Of a stretch of 64,000 nt of DNA, positions 34,659-43,539 are shown one piece after another. Position numbers and translations under genes: made by a program. The notes beneath the pieces were generated by a model. That model was not told where the DNA came from, ran no database searches, and saw nothing but the letters and a program-made list of their open reading frames with translations. The stretch is from the NCBI RefSeq assembly GCF_028728065.1, contig NZ_CP117811.1, positions 1,302,001-1,366,000 of the forward strand, given 5' to 3'. Positions within the stretch are counted from its first letter, which is position 1. Each line of letters opens with the position of its first letter. The stretch comes from Lentisphaera profundi. GTDB taxonomy: Bacteria; Verrucomicrobiota; Lentisphaeria; Lentisphaerales; Lentisphaeraceae.

Positions 34659-36128
34659 ATGTCAAAATACGAAGTTATTATCGGCCTCGAAATTCACGTT
34701 CAAGCCCGTACCGAGTCCAAAGTCTTTTGTTCATGTAAGAATGAATTTGGCGCACCATCAAACTCAAATGTTTGCCCTATCTGCCTAGCTCATCCTGGAG
34801 TACTTCCAGTAGTGAACCGCGAAGCGATCAATCAGATTATCAAAGCGGGTCTTTTAACTGATTCCGATATCGCCCTTTACTCAAAGTTTGATCGTAAATC
34901 TTACTTCTACCCGGATCAGCCCAAGAACTACCAGATCACTCAGTTTGATTTGCCTTTCGCTGCTAATGGTAAAATTCCTATCGGTGGCAAAGGCCTCTCA
35001 GGTGAGATGATTGAGGCACGCGATATCAATATGGAAAGAATTCACCTCGAAGAAGATGTCGGTAAATCAGTTCACCATGGCACTCACTCAACAGTGGATT
35101 ACAACCGTGCGGGTGTTCCATTGCTCGAAACAGTATCGATGCCTGAAATGCACTCTGCTGACGAAGCCTACGCTTATGTTCAGTCACTTCAGCAGATCAT
35201 GCGTTACGGCGGAATCTCCGATTGTGATCAGGAAAAAGGTCAGTTCCGTTGCGATGTGAATATTTCACTTCACAAGCCGGGTACACCTTTTGGTACCAAG
35301 ATTGAGATTAAAAACCTCAACTCGACTCGTCATATCTGGCTCTCAGTTAATCACGAAATTGATCGTCAGACCGATATTCTCGACGAGCTTGAGGGCACTG
35401 GCCCTAATGGCGAAGATGGTGTACTTCCTGTTCAGGAAACACGTCGTTGGAATGATGCCCGCCAGGAAACTGTGCTCATGCGTACCAAGGAATCGGCGGA
35501 TGATTACCGTTATTTCCCTGAGCCAGATCTTCCTCCAGTCGTAACGACTGCTGAAGAAGTGGAAGCATTCCGTGCAGACCTGCTCATGAAGCCACAGGCT
35601 TACCGTGATAAGTTTGTAAAAGAATTCAAGATCACTGAGTATGATGCACACGTTTTGACACTCGAGAAGCCAACCGCAGACTTCTTCTTAGAAGCGGCTT
35701 CTGGTACAAAAAACCCGAAGGGTGTTGCAAATATCATGATGAATAACCTTAACAAGCTTCTCTCTGAGCTTGGTAAGAGTATTGCTGATACCGCACTTGA
35801 GCCTAAGCATTTGAGTCAACTAGTTGAGCTTGCTGAAGCAGGAAAGATTGCTAAGTCATCTTTCGGTAAACTTCTTCCTGAACTTTGCGAAAAGGGTGGA
35901 AACGCTGAAGATGTAGCTAAGTCCGCTGGCGTTATCATTGAACAGGACTCGGGTGCACTCGAGGGTTGGGTTGACGAAGTTATCGCGAAAAATGATAAAG
36001 CCGTTGCCGAATTCAAAGAGGGGCAAAAGAATGCGCTTAACTTCCTCATGGGTCAAGTGATGAAAGCTTCACGTGGTAAAGCGAATCCGCCGATGGTTGT
36101 CAAAATGATTAACCAAAAGCTTCGATAA
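34659..36128 (+). CDS. gatB: Asp-tRNA(Asn)/Glu-tRNA(Gln) amidotransferase subunit B
   Basis: This 489-aa subunit is the kinase and transamidase that activates the misacylated tRNA with ATP. The family start is IIGLEIHVQARTESKVFCSC, with a CxC...CPIC zinc site near residues 25-45. HLEEDVGKSVH, DYNRAGVPLLE and the C-terminal YqeY-like tail, GKANPPMVVKMINQKL, are all present. It is the last gene of gatCAB, with a clear terminator six bases on. Confidence 0.96.
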   Translation: MSKYEVIIGLEIHVQARTESKVFCSCKNEFGAPSNSNVCPICLAHPGVLPVVNREAINQIIKAGLLTDSDIALYSKFDRKSYFYPDQPKNYQITQFDLPFAANGKIPIGGKGLSGEMIEARDINMERIHLEEDVGKSVHHGTHSTVDYNRAGVPLLETVSMPEMHSADEAYAYVQSLQQIMRYGGISDCDQEKGQFRCDVNISLHKPGTPFGTKIEIKNLNSTRHIWLSVNHEIDRQTDILDELEGTGPNGEDGVLPVQETRRWNDARQETVLMRTKESADDYRYFPEPDLPPVVTTAEEVEAFRADLLMKPQAYRDKFVKEFKITEYDAHVLTLEKPTADFFLEAASGTKNPKGVANIMMNNLNKLLSELGKSIADTALEPKHLSQLVELAEAGKIAKSSFGKLLPELCEKGGNAEDVAKSAGVIIEQDSGALEGWVDEVIAKNDKAVAEFKEGQKNALNFLMGQVMKASRGKANPPMVVKMINQKLR

Positions 36129-36133
36129 TTTAT

Positions 36134-36158
36134 ACGGGCGACTTTGTCGCCCGTTTTT
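36134..36158 (+). terminator. Intrinsic terminator of gatCAB
   Basis: ACGGGCGAC, a TTT loop and GTCGCCCGT form a perfect 9-bp stem, followed by TTTT. It is directly after the gatB stop. Confidence 0.92.
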
Positions 36159-36171
36159 ATAGGAAAAGACA

Positions 36172-36549
36172 ATGAAAAAAATTATTCTTATTTTAGCCAT
36201 GCTTCTTTTTGCGAGTTGCGCAAATCACTCGAAACCAGATCCAAGAATTGTTCACGTTGTTTTCGCTTGGCTCAATGAGCCCGGAAATGAGAAGCATCGC
36301 GAAATGATCATTAAAGCAAGTGAAGAATTTCTTAAAATCCCAGGGGTACTTGATGTAGGTGTTGGAGCACCACTCATGAGTGATCGCAGTGTTGTGGATG
36401 ATAGTTTTGATGTGGGTATATTTTTGACTTTCAAAACAAAAGAAGATCTGCAAGCCTATATCGATCATCCCGATCATCAGGCAACAGTAAAACTTTTACT
36501 CAAGCCACTCTCAAAGAAAATCACTGTTTACGATATCGTAGACTTATAG
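36172..36549 (+). CDS. Lipoprotein with stress-responsive A/B barrel (Dabb) domain
   Basis: This 125-aa protein has a lipoprotein signal ending in the lipobox LFASC (Cys16). The remainder is a dimeric alpha/beta barrel domain: RIVHVVFAWLNEPG near the start, IPGVLDVGVGAP in the middle, and YIDHPDHQATVKLLLKPL at the end. Dabb proteins are often small stress-induced or ligand-binding dimers. No catalytic role can be assigned. It lies after the gat terminator and 7 bases before the exchanger gene, so these two may form a unit. Confidence 0.82.
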   Translation: MKKIILILAMLLFASCANHSKPDPRIVHVVFAWLNEPGNEKHREMIIKASEEFLKIPGVLDVGVGAPLMSDRSVVDDSFDVGIFLTFKTKEDLQAYIDHPDHQATVKLLLKPLSKKITVYDIVDL

Positions 36550-36556
36550 GGAACTT

Positions 36557-37519
36557 ATGATAGTAGCAGTTTTACTTATTCTTGCTGGTGGCCTTTTACT
36601 TTATTATGGTGGTGACTGGCTCGTAGATGGCGCTGTAGGGCTATCTTTGCGCTGGGGCATGTCGCCTTTAGTAGTCGGCTTAACAGTGGTCGCCTTTGGT
36701 ACTTCAGCTCCAGAATTAGCTGTCTGTATAAAATCGACTCTCAATGGTTTAGATGATATCGCCTTGGGCAATGTCATTGGTTCTAATATTTGTAATATTG
36801 GCCTTGTTTTGGGTTTGGCAGCAATCGTGAAACCGATTGCAGTCCAGAGCCAACTGATCAAAATTGATGTTCCCGTAGCTATTATTGCCGCACTTTCTTT
36901 CGTTTTACTGATACAAGATGGACAAGTATCTGCCGTTGATGGAGGCATTCTTTTTGCCATGGTGGTGGCTTATGTCTTTTTTAGTATCAAAATGTCGAAG
37001 AAAGAAAGCAAGCAAGTTGAAGAAGAATTTGATGAAGAAGTTAAGCCCTCTCAGAAATCTAGCTTAGCTTTGTTTGGATTAATTCTTGCAGGTTTAGCTG
37101 GCGTTACTTATGGTGGCAATATTTTTGTAGATGGTGCTAGTACGGTTGCGGCGGGACTCGGCGTAAGCGATGCAGTTATTGGCCTTACAGTTGTAGCCTT
37201 AGGTACAAGTTTACCTGAATTGGCAGCCTCACTTATGGCGTCGTCAAAAGGTCATGGCGATATGGCACTCGGAAATGTCGTAGGCTCCTGTATTTTCAAT
37301 CTATTGGCAATTACTGGGATAACTGCTTTGGTAGAGCCGCTTGATGCTATGGGTATTAATAAAGTAGATTTAGGCGTAATGCTCTTTTTAATGGTAGCCT
37401 TATTACCGATTTTGTGGACGCAGAAAAAACTATCTCGTATCGAAGGTTCATTTTTGCTCTTGGCCTACTGTGTTTATACTGGCTACTTATTCATGAGTCA
37501 GAGCACTGTTACAGCTTAA
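36557..37519 (+). CDS. Calcium/sodium antiporter (YrbG-type CaCA family)
   Basis: This 320-aa membrane protein has two inverted alpha repeats, each with the ion-binding signature: GTSAPELAVCIKS plus GNVIGSNICNIGLVLG, and GTSLPELAASLMAS plus GNVVGSCIFNLLAITG. Ten or so helices are predicted, with a charged cytoplasmic loop near 145-165 (KKESKQVEEEFDEE). It exchanges Na+ for Ca2+ across the inner membrane. Length and motif spacing are normal for bacterial members. Confidence 0.92.
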   Translation: MIVAVLLILAGGLLLYYGGDWLVDGAVGLSLRWGMSPLVVGLTVVAFGTSAPELAVCIKSTLNGLDDIALGNVIGSNICNIGLVLGLAAIVKPIAVQSQLIKIDVPVAIIAALSFVLLIQDGQVSAVDGGILFAMVVAYVFFSIKMSKKESKQVEEEFDEEVKPSQKSSLALFGLILAGLAGVTYGGNIFVDGASTVAAGLGVSDAVIGLTVVALGTSLPELAASLMASSKGHGDMALGNVVGSCIFNLLAITGITALVEPLDAMGINKVDLGVMLFLMVALLPILWTQKKLSRIEGSFLLLAYCVYTGYLFMSQSTVTA

Positions 37520-37638
37520 GTGATACTCCAAGGCTTCAGTAATATCCTTTTATAGTATAGGTTTTCGAAACTCATAGAAAATAAATAATATCACTTTCTT
37601 GTAAAGAAATATAATCAATTTAGTAAAAAATTTGGTAA

Positions 37639-38622
37639 ATGAAAATGATTAAAAAGCCGATGATTCTGACGAGCGGAGATCCCGCAGGCGTAGGTCCAGA
37701 AGTCGCCGTAAAAGTTTTTGCGAAGTTCGCAAAAGAAGAATTCCCTTTTGTTATTGCGGGGACCGCAAGCGTACTCCAAGAAGCAATAGAACTCTACGCA
37801 CAGAGCTATACACTGGAAAAGTATCAGGGCCAAAGCTGGGAAGCAGGAGTCCTTTATTACGATGACTTTAATTTAAATTTTGATGCAGACTGGGAAAAAT
37901 GTAAAGCCTCAGCTAAATGTGGTCAGCTCTCCTATGATTTGATTGTCAGTGCTACTAAAGCCGTAATAGCTGGTCAGTATTCTGCAATTGTGACTGCACC
38001 AGTGAATAAAGAGTCAGTCAATTTAGCAGGTATAGCGTTTACTGGCCATACAGAACTGATTGCAGAACTTTGTGAATGCCCAAAATTTAATATGATGCAG
38101 AGTGCGGATAATATGCGCTTTGTCTTTGCCACTTGTCATATAGCACTAAAAGATGTTCCCAAGCAACTCACGGTAGATAAAATTCTCCAAGCAGGGCGAC
38201 TCATGTATCAATCTTGTATTACTGAGGGATTAGAAAAACCAAAACTTTCGGCCGCAGGACTCAACCCTCATGCAGGTGAGAATGGCTATATGGGACGCGA
38301 GGAAATTGAAACAGTTATTCCTGCACTCGAAATCCTTCGCTCGGAAGGCATTGATATAGAGGGGCCATTTCCGCCGGACACGCTCTTTGTACCGGCCATT
38401 AGAGCGCGTTTTGACGGTTTCCTGTGTATGTACCACGATCAAGGTCATATACCCTTTAAAATGCTTGCTTTCGACCGTGGTGTCAATAGTACATTAGGTT
38501 TACCCATTATCCGAACCAGCGTAGATCACGGCACTGCCTTCGATATTGCATGGCAAGATAAAGTAGATCTCGGTAGCCTCGAAAATGCCCTCAAATTAGC
38601 GTGGAAACGAACGGGGCATTAA
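37639..38622 (+). CDS. pdxA: 4-hydroxythreonine-4-phosphate dehydrogenase
   Basis: This 327-aa NAD-dependent enzyme of the pyridoxal-phosphate (DXP-dependent) pathway begins MILTSGDPAGVGPEV. Substrate- and metal-binding histidines appear in FTGHTELIAELC, ATCHIALKDVP, MYHDQGHIPFKML and RTSVDHGTAFDIAW. HAGENGYMGREE is another family block. It stands alone, converging with the gene at 38680. The ATG at 37645 is an alternative start. Confidence 0.94.
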   Translation: MKMIKKPMILTSGDPAGVGPEVAVKVFAKFAKEEFPFVIAGTASVLQEAIELYAQSYTLEKYQGQSWEAGVLYYDDFNLNFDADWEKCKASAKCGQLSYDLIVSATKAVIAGQYSAIVTAPVNKESVNLAGIAFTGHTELIAELCECPKFNMMQSADNMRFVFATCHIALKDVPKQLTVDKILQAGRLMYQSCITEGLEKPKLSAAGLNPHAGENGYMGREEIETVIPALEILRSEGIDIEGPFPPDTLFVPAIRARFDGFLCMYHDQGHIPFKMLAFDRGVNSTLGLPIIRTSVDHGTAFDIAWQDKVDLGSLENALKLAWKRTGH

Positions 38623-38654
38623 GCACTAAAACTCTGTAGCTGTTATCTTCTGAT

Positions 38655-38679
38655 ATTAGAGAGCTTTTGAGCCTCTCTA
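38655..38679. terminator. Possible bidirectional hairpin between convergent genes
   Basis: TTAGAGAG and CTCTCTAT pair around TTTTGAGC, immediately between pdxA and the convergent 619-aa gene. There is no strong T-run on either strand, so function as a terminator is uncertain. Confidence 0.35.
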
Positions 38680-40539
38680 TTACAGACTAGACCAAGCAGT
38701 TTTCCATACACTTTTAGGTTTGGCATTTTGTGGCTTATCAAAGAATTTATAATACTGTTCATAGTTTGTGTAGAGGTGAGGCATTTTTGTAGGATCTACG
38801 GGGATAGCAATGAGGCCCCAGTCATTCTTTTTTACGCCAATGAACTCAAGATCTTCGTCATTGTATGAATAATCTTTTGATGAATTCCATTTTTGTGTAT
38901 CAATAAACTTAGAATCACTAAGCTCAATTTTATCACAGACGGTTATGTAGTAACCCATGTAGGGTTTAACTAGGTATTCATGCGCTATTTGGCCTTTAGG
39001 ATCTGAATGAGCTATCTCTTGTGTATAAATGCTAGAAATATTTACTTGCTCTTTATTTAAATAGTGGAGGGCAGATAAGCTTTCGTTATAAATGATATCA
39101 TTTTCTTGAGGCATCTTAGAACTTAAAGAGTTGATCTCTGCCATAAGAGCCGCAACTCTATTAACTTGCTCATAGTTATTTAATAATGCTTGTGTTTGCT
39201 CTGCATTTAATCCGTCAATAGAGATGATTTGCTCGATAGATTTGGCTTTCGGATTGATGGGGATTGAGAGTGTTAGTTTATGTGGATAACCCCAATAGCA
39301 GTTATTTTCATCACGCAGGAGAGCCATGCCATCAGCATTGTAAACAGCTTCAAAAGTAATGGCAAAGGGGGTGATCTCAGAAAGGGTAACATCCTTATCA
39401 TTTTTCATAAATTGATAAGTTAAGCTATTATCTTTAAAAATAACTTTTAGTGAGCTCTCTTTATCAATGGGATATAATTGAGTGTCTCTATTGGATTTTC
39501 TTATGACTTCAATCAACAATTGTTCACTGGGAGCTAAAATTTTATTTTTAAGGATCGCAACTTGAGTTTTTGGTTTTTTATCGAGGTCAATTCTTTTTAT
39601 AAAATCCTCTTCCAGGTAGCTCGATGAAAGCTTTTTAATGTAAGCATCACCCAGGAGGGTAATTGACTCATCATTTATAATGTTCATATGATTTTTTAAT
39701 GAAAAGGGAGTCTCAGCTTGGCAGAGGGTTATTTTGTCATCAATTAATCTGTAGTTTAGGGACTCTAGTATTTCATCTTTTATTATCTGTGGAGATGTTT
39801 TGTGCTCTCTTTTAGAAATGTCTTCTCTTAAATGAAATTTATCTGAGGGGTAATCAGATATTGTTTTTGCGTACGCTTCATTACAGTTGATAGTAAAAGC
39901 TAGGGGAGGAGTGAAAGTTTGAGATTTTAGCAGGACTTTAATGCTATATAAAGCAGCGTATTTACTGCCTTTTGGATAAGAAAAACTGCTTTTGTCAGTT
40001 TCAAAAATCGTGTTTCCTTTTTTGTCTAAAGCAATGAAAGCAAAAGTGAAGTTTTGTGGAGTATCAACATAAAAGTGTTTTTTGTTTATTGAAATTAATT
40101 TACATACTGGACCATTCGTAAATTGCTTTTGTACTTTTTTTTCTTTTAAGGAAAATTCTAAGCTTGGCATTGTTTGGAAATAGCGATGAGTGCACTCAAC
40201 AGAGATTTGTGTGGGGATGTCGATTGGTTTTGAGGCAAAAGTTATGGGGATGTCAATTTGATTATTGGAATCTAAAATGACTACTTTATCGTAAGTTATT
40301 GTGCTCTCATCGTGAAAATGAAATTTCTTTAAATTGAGTTGGTATGAGTAAGGGTGTTTTTTATGTAATGGGTCAATGACAATCGACATTTTTTGAGCTT
40401 TTTTCTTTTCTACAAACATCTGTTTGTGGATTGAGTCTGAAAGACTTTTTACTTCTGTTTCAGTGGCAAATACGCTTGCGCTGAACAACTGAATGATTAT
40501 AAAGGTTTTTAATAAAAATTGGCTCACTATAAACTCCAT
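38680..40539 (-). CDS. Unrecognised secreted 619-aa protein
   Basis: It has a signal peptide (about residues 1-25, FSASVFATE). After that it is rich in beta-strand patterns with scattered Cys residues (VECTHRYF, GPVCKLIS, FTINCNEAY). A short helical segment (NAEQTQALLNNYEQVNRVAALMAEI) lies near 465-490, and the end is aromatic (LYTNYEQYYKFFDKPQN). There is no recognised catalytic motif or transmembrane anchor. It is monocistronic, with about 200 AT-rich bases on its upstream side. It could be a periplasmic or surface protein of taxon-restricted type. Confidence 0.55.
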   Translation of the reverse strand: MEFIVSQFLLKTFIIIQLFSASVFATETEVKSLSDSIHKQMFVEKKKAQKMSIVIDPLHKKHPYSYQLNLKKFHFHDESTITYDKVVILDSNNQIDIPITFASKPIDIPTQISVECTHRYFQTMPSLEFSLKEKKVQKQFTNGPVCKLISINKKHFYVDTPQNFTFAFIALDKKGNTIFETDKSSFSYPKGSKYAALYSIKVLLKSQTFTPPLAFTINCNEAYAKTISDYPSDKFHLREDISKREHKTSPQIIKDEILESLNYRLIDDKITLCQAETPFSLKNHMNIINDESITLLGDAYIKKLSSSYLEEDFIKRIDLDKKPKTQVAILKNKILAPSEQLLIEVIRKSNRDTQLYPIDKESSLKVIFKDNSLTYQFMKNDKDVTLSEITPFAITFEAVYNADGMALLRDENNCYWGYPHKLTLSIPINPKAKSIEQIISIDGLNAEQTQALLNNYEQVNRVAALMAEINSLSSKMPQENDIIYNESLSALHYLNKEQVNISSIYTQEIAHSDPKGQIAHEYLVKPYMGYYITVCDKIELSDSKFIDTQKWNSSKDYSYNDEDLEFIGVKKNDWGLIAIPVDPTKMPHLYTNYEQYYKFFDKPQNAKPKSVWKTAWSSL

Positions 40540-40695
40540 ATCTAAGTGTGAGCTTACCTATACCACAAGATGAATTTTTGTAAAAAATACTTGTATGAAA
40601 AATAAGTATTTTTTATGTAAAATATAATAAATATTTTTTAAATGATTAATTTATTATAAAAAAGCGTTGGAGAATTGTTAAGTTAAATAAATAAT

Positions 40696-40729
40696 AAAAA
40701 AGGCCGATCATGATGATCGGCCTTTTTTA
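40696..40729. terminator. Bidirectional intrinsic terminator after acnB
   Basis: AAAAAGGCCGATCA and TGATCGGCCTTTTT form a long perfect stem with U-runs on both strands. It lies 17 bases after the acnB stop and behind the promoter side of the 619-aa gene. Confidence 0.9.
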
Positions 40730-40745
40730 GTGAAGTGAGTCTAAA

Positions 40746-43306
40746 TTAAACTTCGAGTTTTTCCTCGAGGAGGTGGAAGTTTAAGTACTGATAGATTTCT
40801 TCTTCTTTACCTTCTAACTTGGGAGTTACCAATGTTTGGTACTCAGCAGGAGTTGGAAGTTTGCCATAGACTGCCACGGCTGCAGCTAACTCGGCAGAAC
40901 CGAGATAAACTTGTGCGCCATCACCAAGACGATTATTGAAGTTACGTGTAGAAGTAGAGAACACAGTAGCGTTATCTTTTACACGAGCTTGATTACCCAT
41001 ACAAAGTGAACAGCCTGGCATTTCTATACGAGCACCAGCAGCAGAGAACTTAGAGTAGTAACCTTCTTTAGTTAGTTGTTCCTGATCCATTTTTGTAGGA
41101 GGACAAACCCATAGGCGTGGCAATACTTGACCTTCACCTTCAAGAACTTGAGCAGCAGCACGGAAGTGACCAATATTAGTCATGCAAGAACCGATGAAAA
41201 CTTCATCAATTGTATTGCCTGCAACAGCAGAAAGTTTTTTGACGTCATCAGGATCGTTAGGACAAGCGAGAAGTGGCTCATTCATTTCGTTGAGATCAAT
41301 CTCGATAATCTGATGATATTGAGCATTTGAATCAGCTTCCATGAGCTCGCCATTAGCGATCCAATCTTTAACGTTGTCAATTCGACGTTGAATTGTCTCA
41401 GGATCTTTGTAGCCACCAGCAATCATGGCTTCCATAAGAGCGATATTTGAGTTGAGATATTCTTCGATAGGCTCACGATTGAGTTTAATTGTTGCCGCAG
41501 CGGCAGAACGCTCAGCAGCAGCATCAGTTAATTCAAAAGCCTGCTCAACCTTGAGGTCAGGAAGTCCTTCAATTTCGAGGATACGACCAGAGAAAATATT
41601 GACTTTACCTTTTTTCTCTACTGTAAGGAAACCCTTTTCAATAGCTGCATAAGGAATCATGTTAACAACGTCACGGAGAGTTACACCTGGCTGAAGTTCA
41701 CCTTTGAAGCGTACTAGAACAGATTCAGGCATATCAAGAGGCATAACACCAAGTGCTGCAGCGAAAGCTACAAGGCCAGAACCAGCAGGGAAAGAAATAC
41801 CGAGTGGGAAACGCGTATGTGAGTCACCACCAGTACCAACAGTGTCTGGAATAAGAAGACGGTTGAGCCATGAGTGAATAACGCCGTCACCAGGTGCAAG
41901 TGATACACCACCGCGATTAGAGATATAATCAGGGAGAGTGGCGTGAGTACGAACATCTGTAGGTTTAGGGTAAGCTGCCGTATGGCAGAAAGACTGCATA
42001 ACGAGGTCAGAATTGAATTTAAGACAAGCAAGCTCAGTCATTTCAGAGGCTGTCATTGGACCGGTAGTATCTTGTGAACCAACAGTCGTCATTTTTGGGA
42101 GGCAAGCTGTGCCAGGAAGAATACCTTCGACATCACAGGCTGCGCCGACCATTTTTTGAGCGAGAGTATAACCTTGATCAGCAGTTGGTACTGGATTGTC
42201 AGGATTAACGAAAATTCCAGACTCTTGAATAGAGCTAAGTCCTAGTTCAAGACGAGCTTGTTCAGTAAGCTGCTTACCAATGATAAGTGGTACACGTCCA
42301 CCGGCACGATATTCATCGAGGATAGTGTTTGGCTTAATATCGAAAGAGGTGATCTCTGAGCCATTTTCAGCAAGGATTTTACCTTCTTTAGGAAGAACAG
42401 TGATGATATCGCCTGTGTTGATTTTGGAAACATCACACTGAATAGGGAGTGAACCTGAATCTTCTGCAGTATTGAAGAAAATTGGAGCAATGATATCGCC
42501 GAGGATGATTCCTCCGCGTTTTTTATTAGGTATAAAAGGAATCTCTTGACCGACATGCCAAAGTAGTGAATTACAGGCAGATTTACGTGAAGAACCAGTA
42601 CCAACAACATCACCAACGAAAGAAACAGGAAGGTCTTGCTCTTTCAGTTTTGAAATGGCCTCTGGACCTTCAGGGAAGAGGCTACCACCCATACAAGTTG
42701 AGTGGAGAGGGATATCAGCACGAGTGAAAGCAAACTTTGCAGGAGAGAAGTCATCTGTATTGATCTCACCACCAACTTTGTAAATAACAGTCTTGACTGA
42801 GTCTGGAACATCTTCCGAGTTAGTGAACCATTCGCCATTTGCCCATGAAGTAATAATTTCTTTAGCAGTAGTATTGCCTTTATCAGCAAGAGCTTTGATG
42901 TCATCAAAACAGTTGACTGATAGAACCATGTTTTTAAGTCCAGTAGCGGCAAGAGGCGCTAATTCAGCATCTTCACTAGCAACAGTATCAATAAGGCCTT
43001 GGAGGTTATAGCCACCAACCATTGTACCGAGAAGTTTTACGGCATCAGCTTTTGAAATGACGTCACAAGAGCTAGCGCCTTTAAGAATAGCAACAAGGAA
43101 ATTAGCTTTAACGTGAGCTGCGGGGTCAACACCAGGGTTGATACGGTTAGTGAGAAGATCTAAAAGTTCTTCACCTTTGCCTGAGGGGATATCTTGAAGG
43201 AGGGCAACTAATTGTTCTGCTTGTTTTTCACTTAGTGCGAGGGGGGGATGCCTTGCGTTTTACGCTCAGCAACATGCTTGTAGTAGTCTTCGAAAAAAGT
43301 CGACAT
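40746..43306 (-). CDS. acnB: Aconitate hydratase B with an apparent -1 frameshift
   Basis: This is an aconitase B of the TCA cycle (citrate to isocitrate). The 4Fe-4S ligands are visible in FIGSCMTNIGHFR and MPGCSLCMGNQAR. The main open frame (758 codons from 43022) lacks the N-terminus. The missing part is upstream in another frame, starting MSTFFEDYYKHVAERKTQGI at ATG 43306. The join falls in a run of seven C at 43241-43247, and eight would restore a normal 853-aa protein. The continuation LALSEKQAEQLVALL and DIPSGKGEELLDLL matches family N-termini. Confidence 0.85.
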
Positions 43307-43539
43307 AGGTTCTCATAAATAAGGGTTAACAATGAAAGAATTTATGACGTAAAATAACGTCAAAATAACGCCATAATTATAAATTCATTTTAGAGAAAAA
43401 CAATCGACAAAGACAAAAGCTTAGGGAAAAATCGAAAATAGTTGCATAAGTTTAGTTTTTTACGTTTTCGGAATTTTAAGTCTTAGCACAAAAAGGCTGA
43501 ATCCTGAGCTCGTCTGTCAAGGCTTATAGTTTTAGTTTT

